64,000 nt of DNA from JANXLS01 sp035308565 (GCA_035308565.1 DATGGK010000056.1:1-64000), one strand, 5' to 3'; shown: positions 1 to 8,530, numbered from the stretch's first letter. Numbers and translations: made by a program. The notes: a model not told the origin generated them from the sequence alone.

Positions 1-2
1 CC

Positions 3-596
3 GCCCACACTGAAACCATCGCCAAACCGTTTTACATGGGCAAATTCACCGTGACACAAGCTCAGTTCGAAGCACTCGTCGGCATAAACCCCAGCCGTTT
101 CAAAGGCGCGCAACAACCCGTCGAGCAAGTGACGTGGCTGCACGCCAGCAATTTCTGCTATTTCCTCACCGCACAATTCAAGTCGCAACTCCCCGCGCAC
201 GCATCCTTCCAACTTCCCACCGAGCCACAATGGGAATTCGCCTGTCGCGCCGGCACTACCAATACCTTTAACACCGGCAACACCATCTCCACCGACGAAG
301 CGAATTTCAACGGAAGCGGCCCATCCCTCTATTTGCGTGGCAAAGGAATCTTCCGAGACAAAACCACACCCGTCGGCTCCTTTAAGCCAAACGCCTTCGG
401 ACTCTACGACATGCACGGAAATGTGTATCAATGGTGCCAGCTCAATTCGTACACGTCACGCTCCGAATCCTGCCCCGTCCGTGGCGGCTGCTGGGGAGCC
501 GACCCGAAACTCTGCCGCAGTGCCTTCAGCGATTCCTACCCCGCCGGCCAAGTGCATCACGGCATCGGCTTTCGAGTGTGCCTGTCCTGCCCGTAG
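3..596 (+). CDS. Formylglycine-generating-enzyme-like (SUMF1/EgtB-fold) domain protein, C-terminal part
   Basis: The reading frame is open from the window edge, and the residues before the first internal Met (AHTETIAKPFYMGKFTVTQ) already belong to the domain, so the gene begins upstream. Seen: the family landmarks LPTEPQWEFACRAGT, YDMHGNVYQWCQ and RGGCWGADPKLCRSAFSD, ending in GFRV. In the family these define the FGE-sulfatase fold (formylglycine-generating enzyme, EgtB and many uncharacterised surface or kinase-fused proteins). The paired cysteines of true FGE (a CxxxxC arrangement near the C-terminus) are not evident, so sulfatase activation is not supported. In PVC-type bacteria such domains often form the end of larger proteins, including serine/threonine kinases. 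The N-terminal partner cannot be seen. Confidence 0.85.
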   Translation, partial: AHTETIAKPFYMGKFTVTQAQFEALVGINPSRFKGAQQPVEQVTWLHASNFCYFLTAQFKSQLPAHASFQLPTEPQWEFACRAGTTNTFNTGNTISTDEANFNGSGPSLYLRGKGIFRDKTTPVGSFKPNAFGLYDMHGNVYQWCQLNSYTSRSESCPVRGGCWGADPKLCRSAFSDSYPAGQVHHGIGFRVCLSCP

Positions 597-670
597 AATT
601 CCATCGCGATGCGCCTGTGCAGATGAAGCGTTTGTGTTGCTTTAAGCAGTAATTGAGATAACGTACTGGC

Positions 671-853
671 ATGAATTTAAGCGTCGAAACCGAGCAAGAA
701 GTGGACCGGCGATGGATCGCAGAAATTCCTGAATTGTCGGGAGTCATGGCCTATGGCGCCACGCGGCAGGATGCGGTCGCGCGTGCGGAGGCGCTGGCGC
801 TGCGCGTGATGCAATCCCGATTGTACTTGTTTACCGCCTTGAATTGTTATTAA
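671..853 (+). pseudogene. HicB-like antitoxin N-terminus, interrupted by an IS66-family element
   Basis: The first 48 codons (EVDRRWIAEIPELSGVMAYG, then ARAEALALRVM) match the N-terminal half of HicB/DUF1902-type antitoxins, a partial RNase H-like fold that normally neutralises a HicA RNase. The last codons of the present frame (YLFTALNCY) are read from the left end of the inserted element. Removing the element and one copy of the 8-bp target duplication restores a frame that continues at 2359 and stops at 2377-2379, giving about 54 residues. That is still shorter than usual family members (about 70-130), so the gene may have been decaying before insertion. No HicA gene is adjacent. Confidence 0.7.
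815..822 (+). repeat. Target site duplication, left copy (TCCCGATT)
   Basis: The octamer TCCCGATT immediately precedes the element at 823 and is repeated exactly at 2359-2366 after its right end. Eight bp is the usual target duplication of IS66-family elements. The second copy lies in the restored HicB-like reading frame. Confidence 0.95.
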
Positions 854-2358
854 TTTGACCCCATTCATTTTTCACTATTTTTCGGCCGCGACGCTCCGAT
901 AATAGTGGCATGGACGAACGGAGCCTTCAAGCCGAAATCGAGCGGTTGCGACCCGAGAATGCGCAGTTGCGCAACAAAGTCTCCGAACTTGAAGCCCGCG
1001 TCGAGAAATTGCTGGGGATCGTCGAGTCCCTTCAGCGCGGCCACAAACGCCAGGCCGCGCCATTTTCAAAGGGTCCGCCCAAACCCGATCCCAAACCGCC
1101 CGGACGCAAGCCCGGCGACGCCTACGGCCGTCAAGCCAATCGTGCGATCCCGCCGGTCATCGACGAGACTTACGAAGCCCCGCTTCCGTTTGACTGCCCT
1201 TTCTGCCACGGCGATGTGGTGTTCGAAAAAATCGAACCCCAGTACCAAACTGAGATTCCGCGCAAACCCATCCATCGCCAGTTCAAGGTCCACATCGGCC
1301 GCTGCTCGTGCTGCGGCAAGCGCGTTCAAGGCCGTCATTCGCTGCAAACCTCCAACGCGCTCGGCGCCGCACGCAGCCAACTGGGTCCCGACGCGCAGGC
1401 ACTCGCCACGATTCTCAATAAGGAGGCCGGCCTTTCGCACGGCAAAATCAGCCGCTTTTTTCAGTTCGCGTTCGGCATCGGCATCGTGCGTGCCACGCCC
1501 GCGCGAACGATGCTGCGCGCGGCGCAACGCGTGCTGCCGGCCTATGGCGAAATTCAGATCGCCGTCAAACACAGCGACTGGGTCGTGCCCGACGAAACCG
1601 GCTGGAAAGTTGGCGGACTTTTGCAGTGGCTGCATGCCTTCGTCACCGAGCACGCGACGCTGTATGTGATCCGCCCCAGCCGCGGGTTCGATGTCCCCGA
1701 AGAAGCGCTCGGAGCCGATTATTCCGGCGACATGACCCACGATGGCTGGCCCGTCTACGAACAGTTTTATGCCGCGCATCACGGCGCGTGCAACGGCCAC
1801 TTGTTCACGCGCAGCAACCGGCTGCTGGAGACGGCCAGCGGCGGCGCGGTGATTTTTCCGCGCGCGGTCAAGGCGCTGCTGCACAAAGGCCTGGCCATCC
1901 GCAACGCGCGCGAGGCCGGCGAAATCTCGCTGGAGCAAGCCTCGGCGAAAGCAGGCAAGTTGACCGAGCGTCTTGAAAAGTTGTGCGGACCCAAGGCGCA
2001 TCCCGGTAACGAGCGGCTGGCGAAATTCCTGCATTGGAACCGATACGATGTGTTCCGCTATTTGAGCCGTCCGAACTTGAAAGCGACCAATTGGCTGGCC
2101 GAGCAAGCCTTGAGGCCGGCGGTAGTGAACCGGAAAGTGTGGGGCGGCAACCGGACACAAAACGGCGCGAATGCCCAAGGCGTGCTGATCTCGGTGCTGC
2201 GAACGCTCGCGCAAAAAAGCCGCTACGCTCTGGACTACCTCGCCCAAACGCTTCGAGCCCCACCGGGAAAAGCACCGCGCCTGCTACTCCAAGCCACTTG
2301 ACACACCGCCCGAAGCACCGTTCAATTCAACTTGACCTGGATGGCGGTAAACAATTAC
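823..2358 (+). mobile_element. Complete IS66-family insertion sequence (1536 bp, single-ORF type)
   Basis: The left end GTACTTGTTTACCGCC and the inverted right end GGCGGTAAACAATTAC form terminal inverted repeats with a single mismatch over 16 bp. They begin with the GTA trinucleotide typical of the family. The flanks carry a perfect 8-bp duplication (815-822 and 2359-2366). The element encodes one transposase (910-2301) and has no room for tnpA or tnpB, as in the ISBst12-like subgroup of IS66. Intact ends, an intact duplication and an open transposase frame suggest recent insertion. The target is the HicB-like gene at 671. Confidence 0.95.
910..2301 (+). CDS. tnpC: IS66-family transposase (TnpC type)
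   Basis: 463 residues. An N-terminal coiled coil (about 4-45, EIERLRPENAQLRNKVSELEA) is followed by a Pro/Lys-rich linker (KPDPKPPGRKPGDAYG). Next comes a zinc-binding region with two Cys pairs (CPFCHGD near 96 and CSCCGKR near 132). The catalytic domain then shows the DETGW block, a DGWPVYEQF block and a late NWLAEQALRP block, matching the DDE acidic residues of IS66 transposases. The protein cuts and joins the ends of its own element. The frame is intact, so the transposase is probably functional. The ATG lies about 87 bp inside the left end; the small accessory proteins TnpA and TnpB are absent. Confidence 0.95.
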   Translation: MDERSLQAEIERLRPENAQLRNKVSELEARVEKLLGIVESLQRGHKRQAAPFSKGPPKPDPKPPGRKPGDAYGRQANRAIPPVIDETYEAPLPFDCPFCHGDVVFEKIEPQYQTEIPRKPIHRQFKVHIGRCSCCGKRVQGRHSLQTSNALGAARSQLGPDAQALATILNKEAGLSHGKISRFFQFAFGIGIVRATPARTMLRAAQRVLPAYGEIQIAVKHSDWVVPDETGWKVGGLLQWLHAFVTEHATLYVIRPSRGFDVPEEALGADYSGDMTHDGWPVYEQFYAAHHGACNGHLFTRSNRLLETASGGAVIFPRAVKALLHKGLAIRNAREAGEISLEQASAKAGKLTERLEKLCGPKAHPGNERLAKFLHWNRYDVFRYLSRPNLKATNWLAEQALRPAVVNRKVWGGNRTQNGANAQGVLISVLRTLAQKSRYALDYLAQTLRAPPGKAPRLLLQAT

Positions 2359-2366
2359 TCCCGATT
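2359..2366 (+). repeat. Target site duplication, right copy (TCCCGATT)
   Basis: Exact second copy of the octamer at 815-822, directly after the right inverted repeat. From here the disrupted HicB-like frame resumes (codons for S-R-F-L-I-D) and stops at 2377-2379. Confidence 0.95.
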
Positions 2367-2422
2367 TTTAATTGATTGAAATCCGCAGTTGAGATTGATT
2401 GCGCGCCGGATAGATTTCATTT

Positions 2423-2629
2423 ATGAAACATTTCTCCACAGTTTTGGATTCCGCCGACAACCTTTCCTTGGATGAACAAGCTGAACTTGCGGAAATCCTT
2501 CGTCACCGCATCGCGGAGAAACGGCGCGCGGAGATCGTCGCCGCGGTTAAAGAAGCGCGGGCTGAGTTTGCGGCAGGCAAGCTTAAACCGGCGACAGCAA
2601 GAGCCATTTTTAACAGGCTGCTAAAGTGA
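2423..2629 (+). CDS. Antitoxin of a RelE/YafQ-type toxin-antitoxin pair
   Basis: A 68-residue, strongly charged, helix-rich protein (LSLDEQAELAEILRHRIAEK, then AAVKEARAEFAAGKLKP). It belongs to the small antitoxin type that carries a short dimerisation and DNA-binding region and a C-terminal toxin-wrapping helix, but I cannot assign a named antitoxin family with certainty. The gene overlaps the toxin by 4 bp (GTGA), the usual translational coupling that keeps antitoxin in excess. It lies about 45 bp after the remains of the HicB-like gene, so two antitoxin-type genes stood side by side before the IS66 insertion. Autoregulation of the pair is expected from the family but no operator is evident. 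Confidence 0.75.
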   Translation: MKHFSTVLDSADNLSLDEQAELAEILRHRIAEKRRAEIVAAVKEARAEFAAGKLKPATARAIFNRLLK

Positions 2630-2907
2630 AGCGGGAACTATTGCCCAGCGCGGCCTTTGTGCGCATGTCGCGAAGGCTTTCGAAGAAGCGTCCGGGCGAC
2701 GCCCAAGATTTGCTTGCCGCCATGGAATTGATGGCGGTAGACGTCTTTCATCCCGCCTTACGCGCTCATAAATTGAAAGGCAAACTGGCTCCGTCCTGGG
2801 CCTGCTCCGCGGGTTATGATCTGCGCGTCGTTTTCCAACTGGTGATGCACGAGGGCCGTGAAGCTATCTTGCTTGAAGCGGTGGGAATGCACGACGAAGT
2901 CTATTAG
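2626..2907 (+). CDS. RelE/YafQ-superfamily toxin (putative mRNA interferase)
   Basis: 93 residues, GTG start overlapping the antitoxin stop. The sequence has the RelE-like pattern: an N-terminal helical hairpin (FVRMSRRLSKKRPGDAQDLL), the HKLKGKL segment, a central strand pair (AGYDLRVVFQLV) and a C-terminal LEAVGMHDEVY. The closing His-Asp-Glu-Val-Tyr resembles the catalytic tail of YafQ/StbE-type ribosome-dependent RNases. In this family the toxin cleaves mRNA on translating ribosomes until bound by its antitoxin. Length is normal. The pair looks intact, unlike the two damaged toxin-antitoxin genes elsewhere in the window. Confidence 0.85.
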   Translation: MKRELLPSAAFVRMSRRLSKKRPGDAQDLLAAMELMAVDVFHPALRAHKLKGKLAPSWACSAGYDLRVVFQLVMHEGREAILLEAVGMHDEVY

Positions 2908-2926
2908 CGGACAGGCTGAAATCAAA

Positions 2927-3985
2927 ATGCGCCTAGCCCTTCTCACACTCCTCTTCGCCACCACCGTCGCGCCCGCCCTCGACTCCCCGCCCGAAACAAA
3001 GTGGATGTCCGACGCCAAATTCGGCCTCTTCGTGCACTACCAATACCGCATCCTCCTCGGCCTCTCCGTCCGCACCAAACCCCAGTTCCCAAAACTCGAG
3101 CAGATGAACGCAGAGGAATGGAACCGCTTCGTCGATGGCTTCGACGCCAAAGTCTTCGCCGAGCAGATGGCCCAAGCCCGCGCCGGCTGGGTGCTCTTTT
3201 GTCTCGACGACCACTACTTCGCCTGGCCTTGTGCGCCCAACAAATCCTTCGACGCCTTCACCGGCTTCGCACCCGGCGAAAAATGTTCGCGCCGCGATTT
3301 GATCCTCGATGTCGCCGACGCGCTCAACGCCAAAGGCGTGAAACTCATCGTCTATTTCGCCGGCTTGAACGGCTACATGTTCGAGCCGAAAGTCCTTGCC
3401 GGCCTTGCCGAACCGCCCAAAGGCCGCGGCGGCCTCAACGAAAAATCGCCGCCGTCCCCCGAAACGCGCAAGCGCCGCCTCGCGATCCTGAAAGAATACG
3501 CCGACCGCTACAAAGACAAAATCGCCGGCTGGTGGTTTGACGGCATGGAACCCAACACCTACGACAGCGACACCGACAACTGGGACGCCATCTCAGCAAT
3601 CGTCCGCGCGCCAAACCCGAACGCCGTGATCGCCTTCAGCTACGGCCACAACGAACAAGCCTGCCTCCACAAAGGCGCCGACGACTACACCGGTGGCGAC
3701 ACTTGGACCAAGCAGGACCTCAAGCGCCTCACGCCCAAAAATCTCCCGCCCAAAGAAGGCATCCTCTGGCACGGCAAAATCTACTGCGGAAACGTCTATC
3801 ACGGCCAAGGCGACGCCAACCAATTCAAAGACGAAGAACTCATCGACTGGATCGCCGCCTGCAACGCCCAAGGCGGCATCTGCACGTTGGATTGGCCCTT
3901 CGATCCGAAGACAGGCTTGCTCAAAGATTTCGGATTCGAACAGTTGAAACGAGTGGCGAATGGAGTGAAAACGATTAAACCTTGA
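2927..3985 (+). CDS. Secreted alpha-L-fucosidase-like (GH29-type) protein
   Basis: 352 residues from the ATG at 2927, which begins a clear signal peptide (MRLALLTLLFATTVAPA). The frame is open upstream to 2858, but that stretch overlaps the toxin gene and lacks a signal. The mature protein shows a TIM-barrel pattern like GH29: KWMSDAKFGLFVHYQYR, LCLDDHYFAWP-like strand ends, IVYFAGLNGY and WWFDGMEP. The Asp of WWFDG (about residue 205) sits where GH29 enzymes have the nucleophile. The C-terminal CBM-like domain of many fucosidases is absent. Substrate could be fucosylated glycans or a related sugar. A 7-bp-word array follows at once. Confidence 0.7.
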   Translation: MRLALLTLLFATTVAPALDSPPETKWMSDAKFGLFVHYQYRILLGLSVRTKPQFPKLEQMNAEEWNRFVDGFDAKVFAEQMAQARAGWVLFCLDDHYFAWPCAPNKSFDAFTGFAPGEKCSRRDLILDVADALNAKGVKLIVYFAGLNGYMFEPKVLAGLAEPPKGRGGLNEKSPPSPETRKRRLAILKEYADRYKDKIAGWWFDGMEPNTYDSDTDNWDAISAIVRAPNPNAVIAFSYGHNEQACLHKGADDYTGGDTWTKQDLKRLTPKNLPPKEGILWHGKIYCGNVYHGQGDANQFKDEELIDWIAACNAQGGICTLDWPFDPKTGLLKDFGFEQLKRVANGVKTIKP

Positions 3986-4020
3986 AACGTTGAGTTTTGC
4001 ATTTTGAATTTTGAATTTTC
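3984..4020. repeat. Array of TTTTGAA-type words
   Basis: The short gap after the fucosidase-like stop is made of imperfect repeats of a TTTTGAA/CTTGAAA word. Related arrays occur at 40985-41024, 41908-41943 and inside rnpB (54518-54575). The array occupies the place where a ribosome binding site for the next gene would be expected. Confidence 0.7.
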
Positions 4021-4024
4021 CCTC

Positions 4025-4849
4025 ATGTGCCTCCCCGCCTGCACCCTCCAACTCGCCGAAGCCCACTCGCGGCGACAAATGCTCCGCTCCCTCGGCATCG
4101 CCGCCGCCGCCGCAACCGTCGCCCCGCTCGCCATCAAAGCCGACGACCCGCCCCCGCGCACCTCTTTCAACCGCGTCATCGACCTCACCCATACCCTCAC
4201 GCCCAACTTCCCAACGCCCTTCAAAGACCCCCTCACGCTCGAACAAATCAGCAAGCTCGGCAAAGACAAATGGAACATCTTCCGCTGGCATTTGATCGAA
4301 CACATCGGCACGCACATCGACGCGCCGCTGCATTGCACCGACGGTGAAAGCGTCGACAAAATCTCCGCCGAACGCCTTGTCGGCCCACTGGCCGTGATCG
4401 ACATCCGCGACCGCGTCGCCCAAAATCCCGACGCGCACCTGACGCTCGAAGACCTCAAAGCCTGGGAGAAAAAAAACGGCCCCATTCCCAATGGAGCCGT
4501 GGTGGCGCTCAACAGCGGCTGGGATTCCTACGTCAGCCAGCCGAAGAAGTTTCTCGGCCAGGACGAAAAAGGAAACTACCACCTGCCCGGCTTCGATCTC
4601 GCCGCCGTTCAATTCCTGCACGAAGACCGCAAAGTCATCGGCATCGCGACCGACACGCTCAACCTCGACGCCTCCAACGCCGGCGATTTTCCAGTGCATC
4701 ATTATTGGTTAGGACACGGAAAATGGGGTCTTGAGAATGTCGCAAACTTAGGCCAGCTTCCCGCCGCAGGCGCAACAATCGTTGTCGGCGCGCCGAAAAT
4801 TGCTGGATGCACCGGCGGGCCGAGCCGTGTGTTTGCGTTGGTGCGTTAA
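4025..4849 (+). CDS. Cyclase family protein (kynurenine-formamidase-like), Tat-exported
   Basis: 274 residues from the ATG at 4025; a TTG at 4004 lies inside the upstream repeat array and is less likely. The N-terminus carries a twin-arginine signal (HSRRQMLRSLGIAAAAATVA). The domain begins at VIDLTHTLTPNFPTPF and contains the metal-binding signature HIGTHIDAPLH (about 92-102), diagnostic of the PF04199 cyclase family, which hydrolyses amide or lactone bonds with a divalent metal. A later block (GIATDTLNLDASNAGDFPVH) matches the second half of the family. Known members include bacterial kynurenine formamidase and isatin hydrolase; the substrate here is unknown. No good Shine-Dalgarno is visible. 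Confidence 0.85.
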   Translation: MCLPACTLQLAEAHSRRQMLRSLGIAAAAATVAPLAIKADDPPPRTSFNRVIDLTHTLTPNFPTPFKDPLTLEQISKLGKDKWNIFRWHLIEHIGTHIDAPLHCTDGESVDKISAERLVGPLAVIDIRDRVAQNPDAHLTLEDLKAWEKKNGPIPNGAVVALNSGWDSYVSQPKKFLGQDEKGNYHLPGFDLAAVQFLHEDRKVIGIATDTLNLDASNAGDFPVHHYWLGHGKWGLENVANLGQLPAAGATIVVGAPKIAGCTGGPSRVFALVR

Positions 4850-4892
4850 TTCGCGAATTGGATAGTGACGTTCGTTGTTCACTCTGTTGTCG

Positions 4893-5037
4893 CGCGCCTT
4901 GCCGTTCTCCGCGCCTCCGCGCCTTTGCGTGAGAACCGATTGCGCTTATATCTGACCCCTGACCCCTGACGCCTGACCCCTGACTCCTGACCCCTGACCC
5001 CTGACCCCTGACCCCTGACTCCTGACCCCTGACCCCT
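4893..5037. repeat. CCTTTGCG-type words followed by a (TGACCCC)n array
   Basis: At 4893-4934 is a copy of a CGCGCCTTTGCGTGAGA block, seen also at 17303-17330 and 22273-22319. From 4951 to 5037 follow about a dozen heptads of the form TGACCCC/TGACTCC/TGACGCC with no spacers. The array ends exactly at the stop codon of the minus-strand nuclease gene. The same heptad appears in the opposite orientation at 8571-8620 and again at 8685-8745. Confidence 0.9.
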
Positions 5038-8000
5038 ATTCCTCGTCGCCCATCGCCGGAATCGCCTGAAACCGGCACACGTACCGCGCCGGGCAGCGCG
5101 CTCCGCCGCAATCGAGCGGACGAACGGCAAAATTCCCGCTTAAAATTTCACTCACGCGCCCGCGCGCCACATCGAACAATCCGCCCGCCGGCGCCGACAC
5201 ATCCAGAAACGTGCGCAAGTCGCCCAGCGGCCAGCTCTGCACCGCGATCACTTTTGCTTTTCCGTCGCGGCTGCGGAAGGGCGTGTCGCGCAGCGCGTAA
5301 AATCCCGCCGCGGAATTCGTCCAAACACTATCCATGTCCACGTCGATCTTTTTTTCTTCTTTCAAATCCATCAACAGCGACACGGCCGCCGCGGCGTAAA
5401 TGGGAAGCTGCGCCGACAACAATTGTTCGATCTGCTCCTCTTTCGTCTTCTCGCGATACGAGGTCCCGCGCCCCGACTTGTAATCGATCACGCGCAGACC
5501 CACAACGGTCGCCACGCCGCCGCGCTCTTCGATTTTAAAATCGATCCGGTCGATGCGCCCTTTGATGCGCAGCGCCGTCTTCCCCTCTCCCTCCGGGAGA
5601 GGGCCGACGGGCGTACCCGCCCGCGGGGTGAGGGGAAGCCGTTCGCCTTCATCCTGATGTCGAAATTCTGACTTCTGACCTCTGGCCTCCGCACTCAGCG
5701 GCACCACAATCTCCCGCGTCCCATTGTCGTTGTCCGGCCCAAACGGAAATTCCACGCGCGCCGGAAAAAACCCATCCGCCGGTTCGAGCAGTTCGCAATC
5801 CAGCCACTTCCCCAGCAGCGCGCGAAGCCGCTGCTCCTGGAATTTCCAGAAGCCCGGATGGCCGGTGAATTTTTCCAGCGACGTGCGCGCCATCTCTTCG
5901 CCGGCAAAAAAGAGCAGACGGTTGAGGTACGCGCTGCGTTTCGAGCAATCCAGCCGCGCGGTGAGATGCCCGTCCTTCTCCGCGCGCGCCAGTTCCTCGC
6001 GATAAAAACGATTGAGCACGCGGTGCGTTAATTCGCCCAGATCGAGCGGCGAAATCTCCTCGCCGGGTTCTTCGGAACTATCGAGCCGGCACACGCGCTC
6101 CGCAAAAAATCGGAACGGACACTGCGCCAGTTTCTCGATGTCGCTGGGCGAAAGCATCGGATCGCCAATGCCGCCCGGCGCCAGCTTCTTCGCCACCGCC
6201 GCGTGAATCTCCGCAAAAACCATCTGCGGCGGCGTGGCCTGTACCGCCGGCGTCTCGCCGGCCAGTTGCTCCACTGACGCGACAACACCGTCGAAAACGC
6301 TCGCGCTCACGGACTCGCGAGCCGGCGCGTTTTCGCCCTTCGCCGCGGCCAATGCTTGATCCAGAAAATATTGGTAGCGCGATCGTTCCACCGCCGCGCG
6401 CCGCGCAATCGCTTGCAAACGCGGCGATGAATGATACGCCGCCAGCGCCGCCGCCGATTCGACGGCCGATGCATTTGCCGCCGCCGTTTCCGTCGCCGGT
6501 GTCGCGCCGCCAAGAATCCACGCCGCGCGCAATTCCGCTTCTTCCGCTGTGAAACACTCCCCCAATTTGGGCGCCGGATGTATCGGCATGGCTACTTCCA
6601 CTTCGGCGTCGAATTCCTCCCAATATTCCGACGGCCCCAGCGCCTTTCCATCGAAGTCGCATCTGGGCCGCGAAAGCAGCAGCATATCGCCGGCCGCCGC
6701 AAGCGCGCCCTCAAACAGCGCGCGCTCTTCAAGATCGTGCTCATCCGCCAGCCGCGGCGCGAGAAACAGGCGCGCGTCACGGTCGGCCAAGCGCTTGCCC
6801 AACGCCTGCCGCAGCGCGCCCTCCGCGCCCTTGCCCAACAGCGCATCCGGCCCCGGCCGCGCGGGGCACCAGCCCTCCGCCAATCCGCCAATCGCCAGCC
6901 GCTTGAAGCTCAAACCGCGCAGATCGTAATAATTCAGCACGCGCACGCCCGCGCGTTCCGCGCCCTCAGCGCGCACCGAACGTTCTTGAATCGCGAGCGC
7001 CAAAAATTCCGCGAACGTTTCCAGCGGCATCGTCTCCGCCGCCGCGCCCGGAATTGCCGCGACATCGTTCAGCGCTGCTTCGAGCGCGCTCATCGCCAAA
7101 CGCTGCTTCAGCAGCGCAGTCGTCTCGCTCGCATCGCGCCTTTCGTCGGTGAATTCCGCGGCGACGCGCGCCGAGCTCAAGCCGCACGCTTCAAAGAATG
7201 CGCGCCACGCCTGCGCATGCGCGTACGCTGTCCGTTCCACGCGCATGGCGTTGAGGCGCTCAATAATGGAGAGAAGATTTCGCGCGTCAGCCGCTCGCGC
7301 GTGTTTCGTGTTGGGCGCCAAAAATCGTTCGAGCCGCTTATTCCAATAATGTGCGACGTCCGCATTCGCCGTAGCGCCATGCGCGCGGTCGATTCCCGCC
7401 TCCAAAGCCAGATCATGCAGCGCAGCGGCATCGCAACCCCGTGGTGCAGGCGTCCCGCCTGCACGGTCCATGCTTCCCGCCAGCGCCGCCACGTCCAGCG
7501 GCCCCGCGCACAAAAATCGAAACACGCTGCGCCGGTCCAACCCGTTGACGCACGCATCAACGGCGCTCAACGCCGCGCGCACCATCGGCTGAAACTGCGC
7601 CGGCTCGCCGCGCCGTTCATAGAATGGAATCCCCAGCCGCCGAAAGACGTCGTGAAGCGCCTGGCTGTACAAACCCAGGTCGCGGAACGACACGCCGATC
7701 TCGTGCGGCGCTATTTTCTCTTCCGATATCCAGCGCGCTACGCGCCGCCCAATCTCGTACACTTCCGCGTAAGGCCCCGCGCTCTCCATGCGCCGCGTGA
7801 TGTTTGCGCGCGAGGCGGCGCCGGCACTCCTGTCTGCCGCGCTGAATTTCACTGCCCCAAATGTCTTCGCCAAACCCTCAAATTTTGCGCGCCGCGCCTC
7901 ATCGCCAAACAGCGGCGAGTCCACGCGCACGTCATGCCCAAAGCGGATCAACGATTCAACAATGCGAAATTGAACGTACGCCAGGCGGTGAAAGTCATGC

Positions 8001-8530
8001 AATTCCACGCGCGCGCCCGCGCGCAACAGCCGCGGCGGAATCCGTCCGCACGCATTGAGCCGCCGCAGCAAGTCGCGCTCGAATCCCTCGCGATCCGTCG
8101 CGTTTCGTCCGAGTCGCTGTTCGTACAATTCGTACAGCCGCGCCAGGCGCATCACCGTCCGCGCCGCGCCCGCCGTTTCAGGCCGCGCTTCCAACTCCGC
8201 CGCGGCCGCGCGCAAATCCTCCGGCCGCAAACTGAGTTCTTTCCACGCTCCGATCAGCGTCTCCGCCGCGCGCAGCGCGCGCTCCGACCCCGCCACGCGC
8301 TCCAGTTCCGCCGCCTCGCTACCCCGCGCCGCGAGCTTCAGCAGCGCCTGTCGCGCCGCACTACTCGCCGCGAGCGCAGCCAAATCCGCACCCGTGGCAG
8401 GCAGCACGCGATCCAGTTGCGCCATGAATTCAGGGAATGTCAGATGCCCGCCAGTCCATGCCGCATCCGGCAGCGCATCCAGCGCCGCGTCGCGCGCAAG
8501 CACCGACGGATAAAGATGCAATGCATCCAT
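5036..8530 (-). CDS. AddB-like PD-(D/E)XK nuclease of the RecB/AddB superfamily
   Basis: 1164 residues. The N-terminal two thirds resemble the inactive helicase-like half of AddB. A C-terminal nuclease domain follows: CPFRFFAERV (about 802), LGELTHRVLNRFY, and the PD-(D/E)XK core GRIDRIDFK ... VIDYKSGRG (about 1016). Near the end are three cysteines in a Cx4Cx5C arrangement (DCGGARCPARYVC) that, with the Cys of CPFRFF, could form the AddB-type 4Fe-4S staple. In AddAB this subunit cuts one strand during double-strand-break processing. No AddA/UvrD-like helicase gene lies in the window. The gene carries at least four in-frame copies of genomic repeats (about residues 230, 360, 760 and 945-984). 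Confidence 0.8.
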   Translation of the reverse strand: MDALHLYPSVLARDAALDALPDAAWTGGHLTFPEFMAQLDRVLPATGADLAALAASSAARQALLKLAARGSEAAELERVAGSERALRAAETLIGAWKELSLRPEDLRAAAAELEARPETAGAARTVMRLARLYELYEQRLGRNATDREGFERDLLRRLNACGRIPPRLLRAGARVELHDFHRLAYVQFRIVESLIRFGHDVRVDSPLFGDEARRAKFEGLAKTFGAVKFSAADRSAGAASRANITRRMESAGPYAEVYEIGRRVARWISEEKIAPHEIGVSFRDLGLYSQALHDVFRRLGIPFYERRGEPAQFQPMVRAALSAVDACVNGLDRRSVFRFLCAGPLDVAALAGSMDRAGGTPAPRGCDAAALHDLALEAGIDRAHGATANADVAHYWNKRLERFLAPNTKHARAADARNLLSIIERLNAMRVERTAYAHAQAWRAFFEACGLSSARVAAEFTDERRDASETTALLKQRLAMSALEAALNDVAAIPGAAAETMPLETFAEFLALAIQERSVRAEGAERAGVRVLNYYDLRGLSFKRLAIGGLAEGWCPARPGPDALLGKGAEGALRQALGKRLADRDARLFLAPRLADEHDLEERALFEGALAAAGDMLLLSRPRCDFDGKALGPSEYWEEFDAEVEVAMPIHPAPKLGECFTAEEAELRAAWILGGATPATETAAANASAVESAAALAAYHSSPRLQAIARRAAVERSRYQYFLDQALAAAKGENAPARESVSASVFDGVVASVEQLAGETPAVQATPPQMVFAEIHAAVAKKLAPGGIGDPMLSPSDIEKLAQCPFRFFAERVCRLDSSEEPGEEISPLDLGELTHRVLNRFYREELARAEKDGHLTARLDCSKRSAYLNRLLFFAGEEMARTSLEKFTGHPGFWKFQEQRLRALLGKWLDCELLEPADGFFPARVEFPFGPDNDNGTREIVVPLSAEARGQKSEFRHQDEGERLPLTPRAGTPVGPLPEGEGKTALRIKGRIDRIDFKIEERGGVATVVGLRVIDYKSGRGTSYREKTKEEQIEQLLSAQLPIYAAAAVSLLMDLKEEKKIDVDMDSVWTNSAAGFYALRDTPFRSRDGKAKVIAVQSWPLGDLRTFLDVSAPAGGLFDVARGRVSEILSGNFAVRPLDCGGARCPARYVCRFQAIPAMGDEE

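Noticed and set aside
1066..2247. Minus-strand open frame of 393 codons across the IS66 element
   Set aside because: Shadow of the transposase; no family features.
2858..2926. Upstream start for the fucosidase-like gene
   Set aside because: It overlaps the toxin gene and would bury the signal peptide.
4951..5037. Possible CRISPR array
   Set aside because: Heptads are directly tandem with no spacers of constant length, and no cas genes are near.
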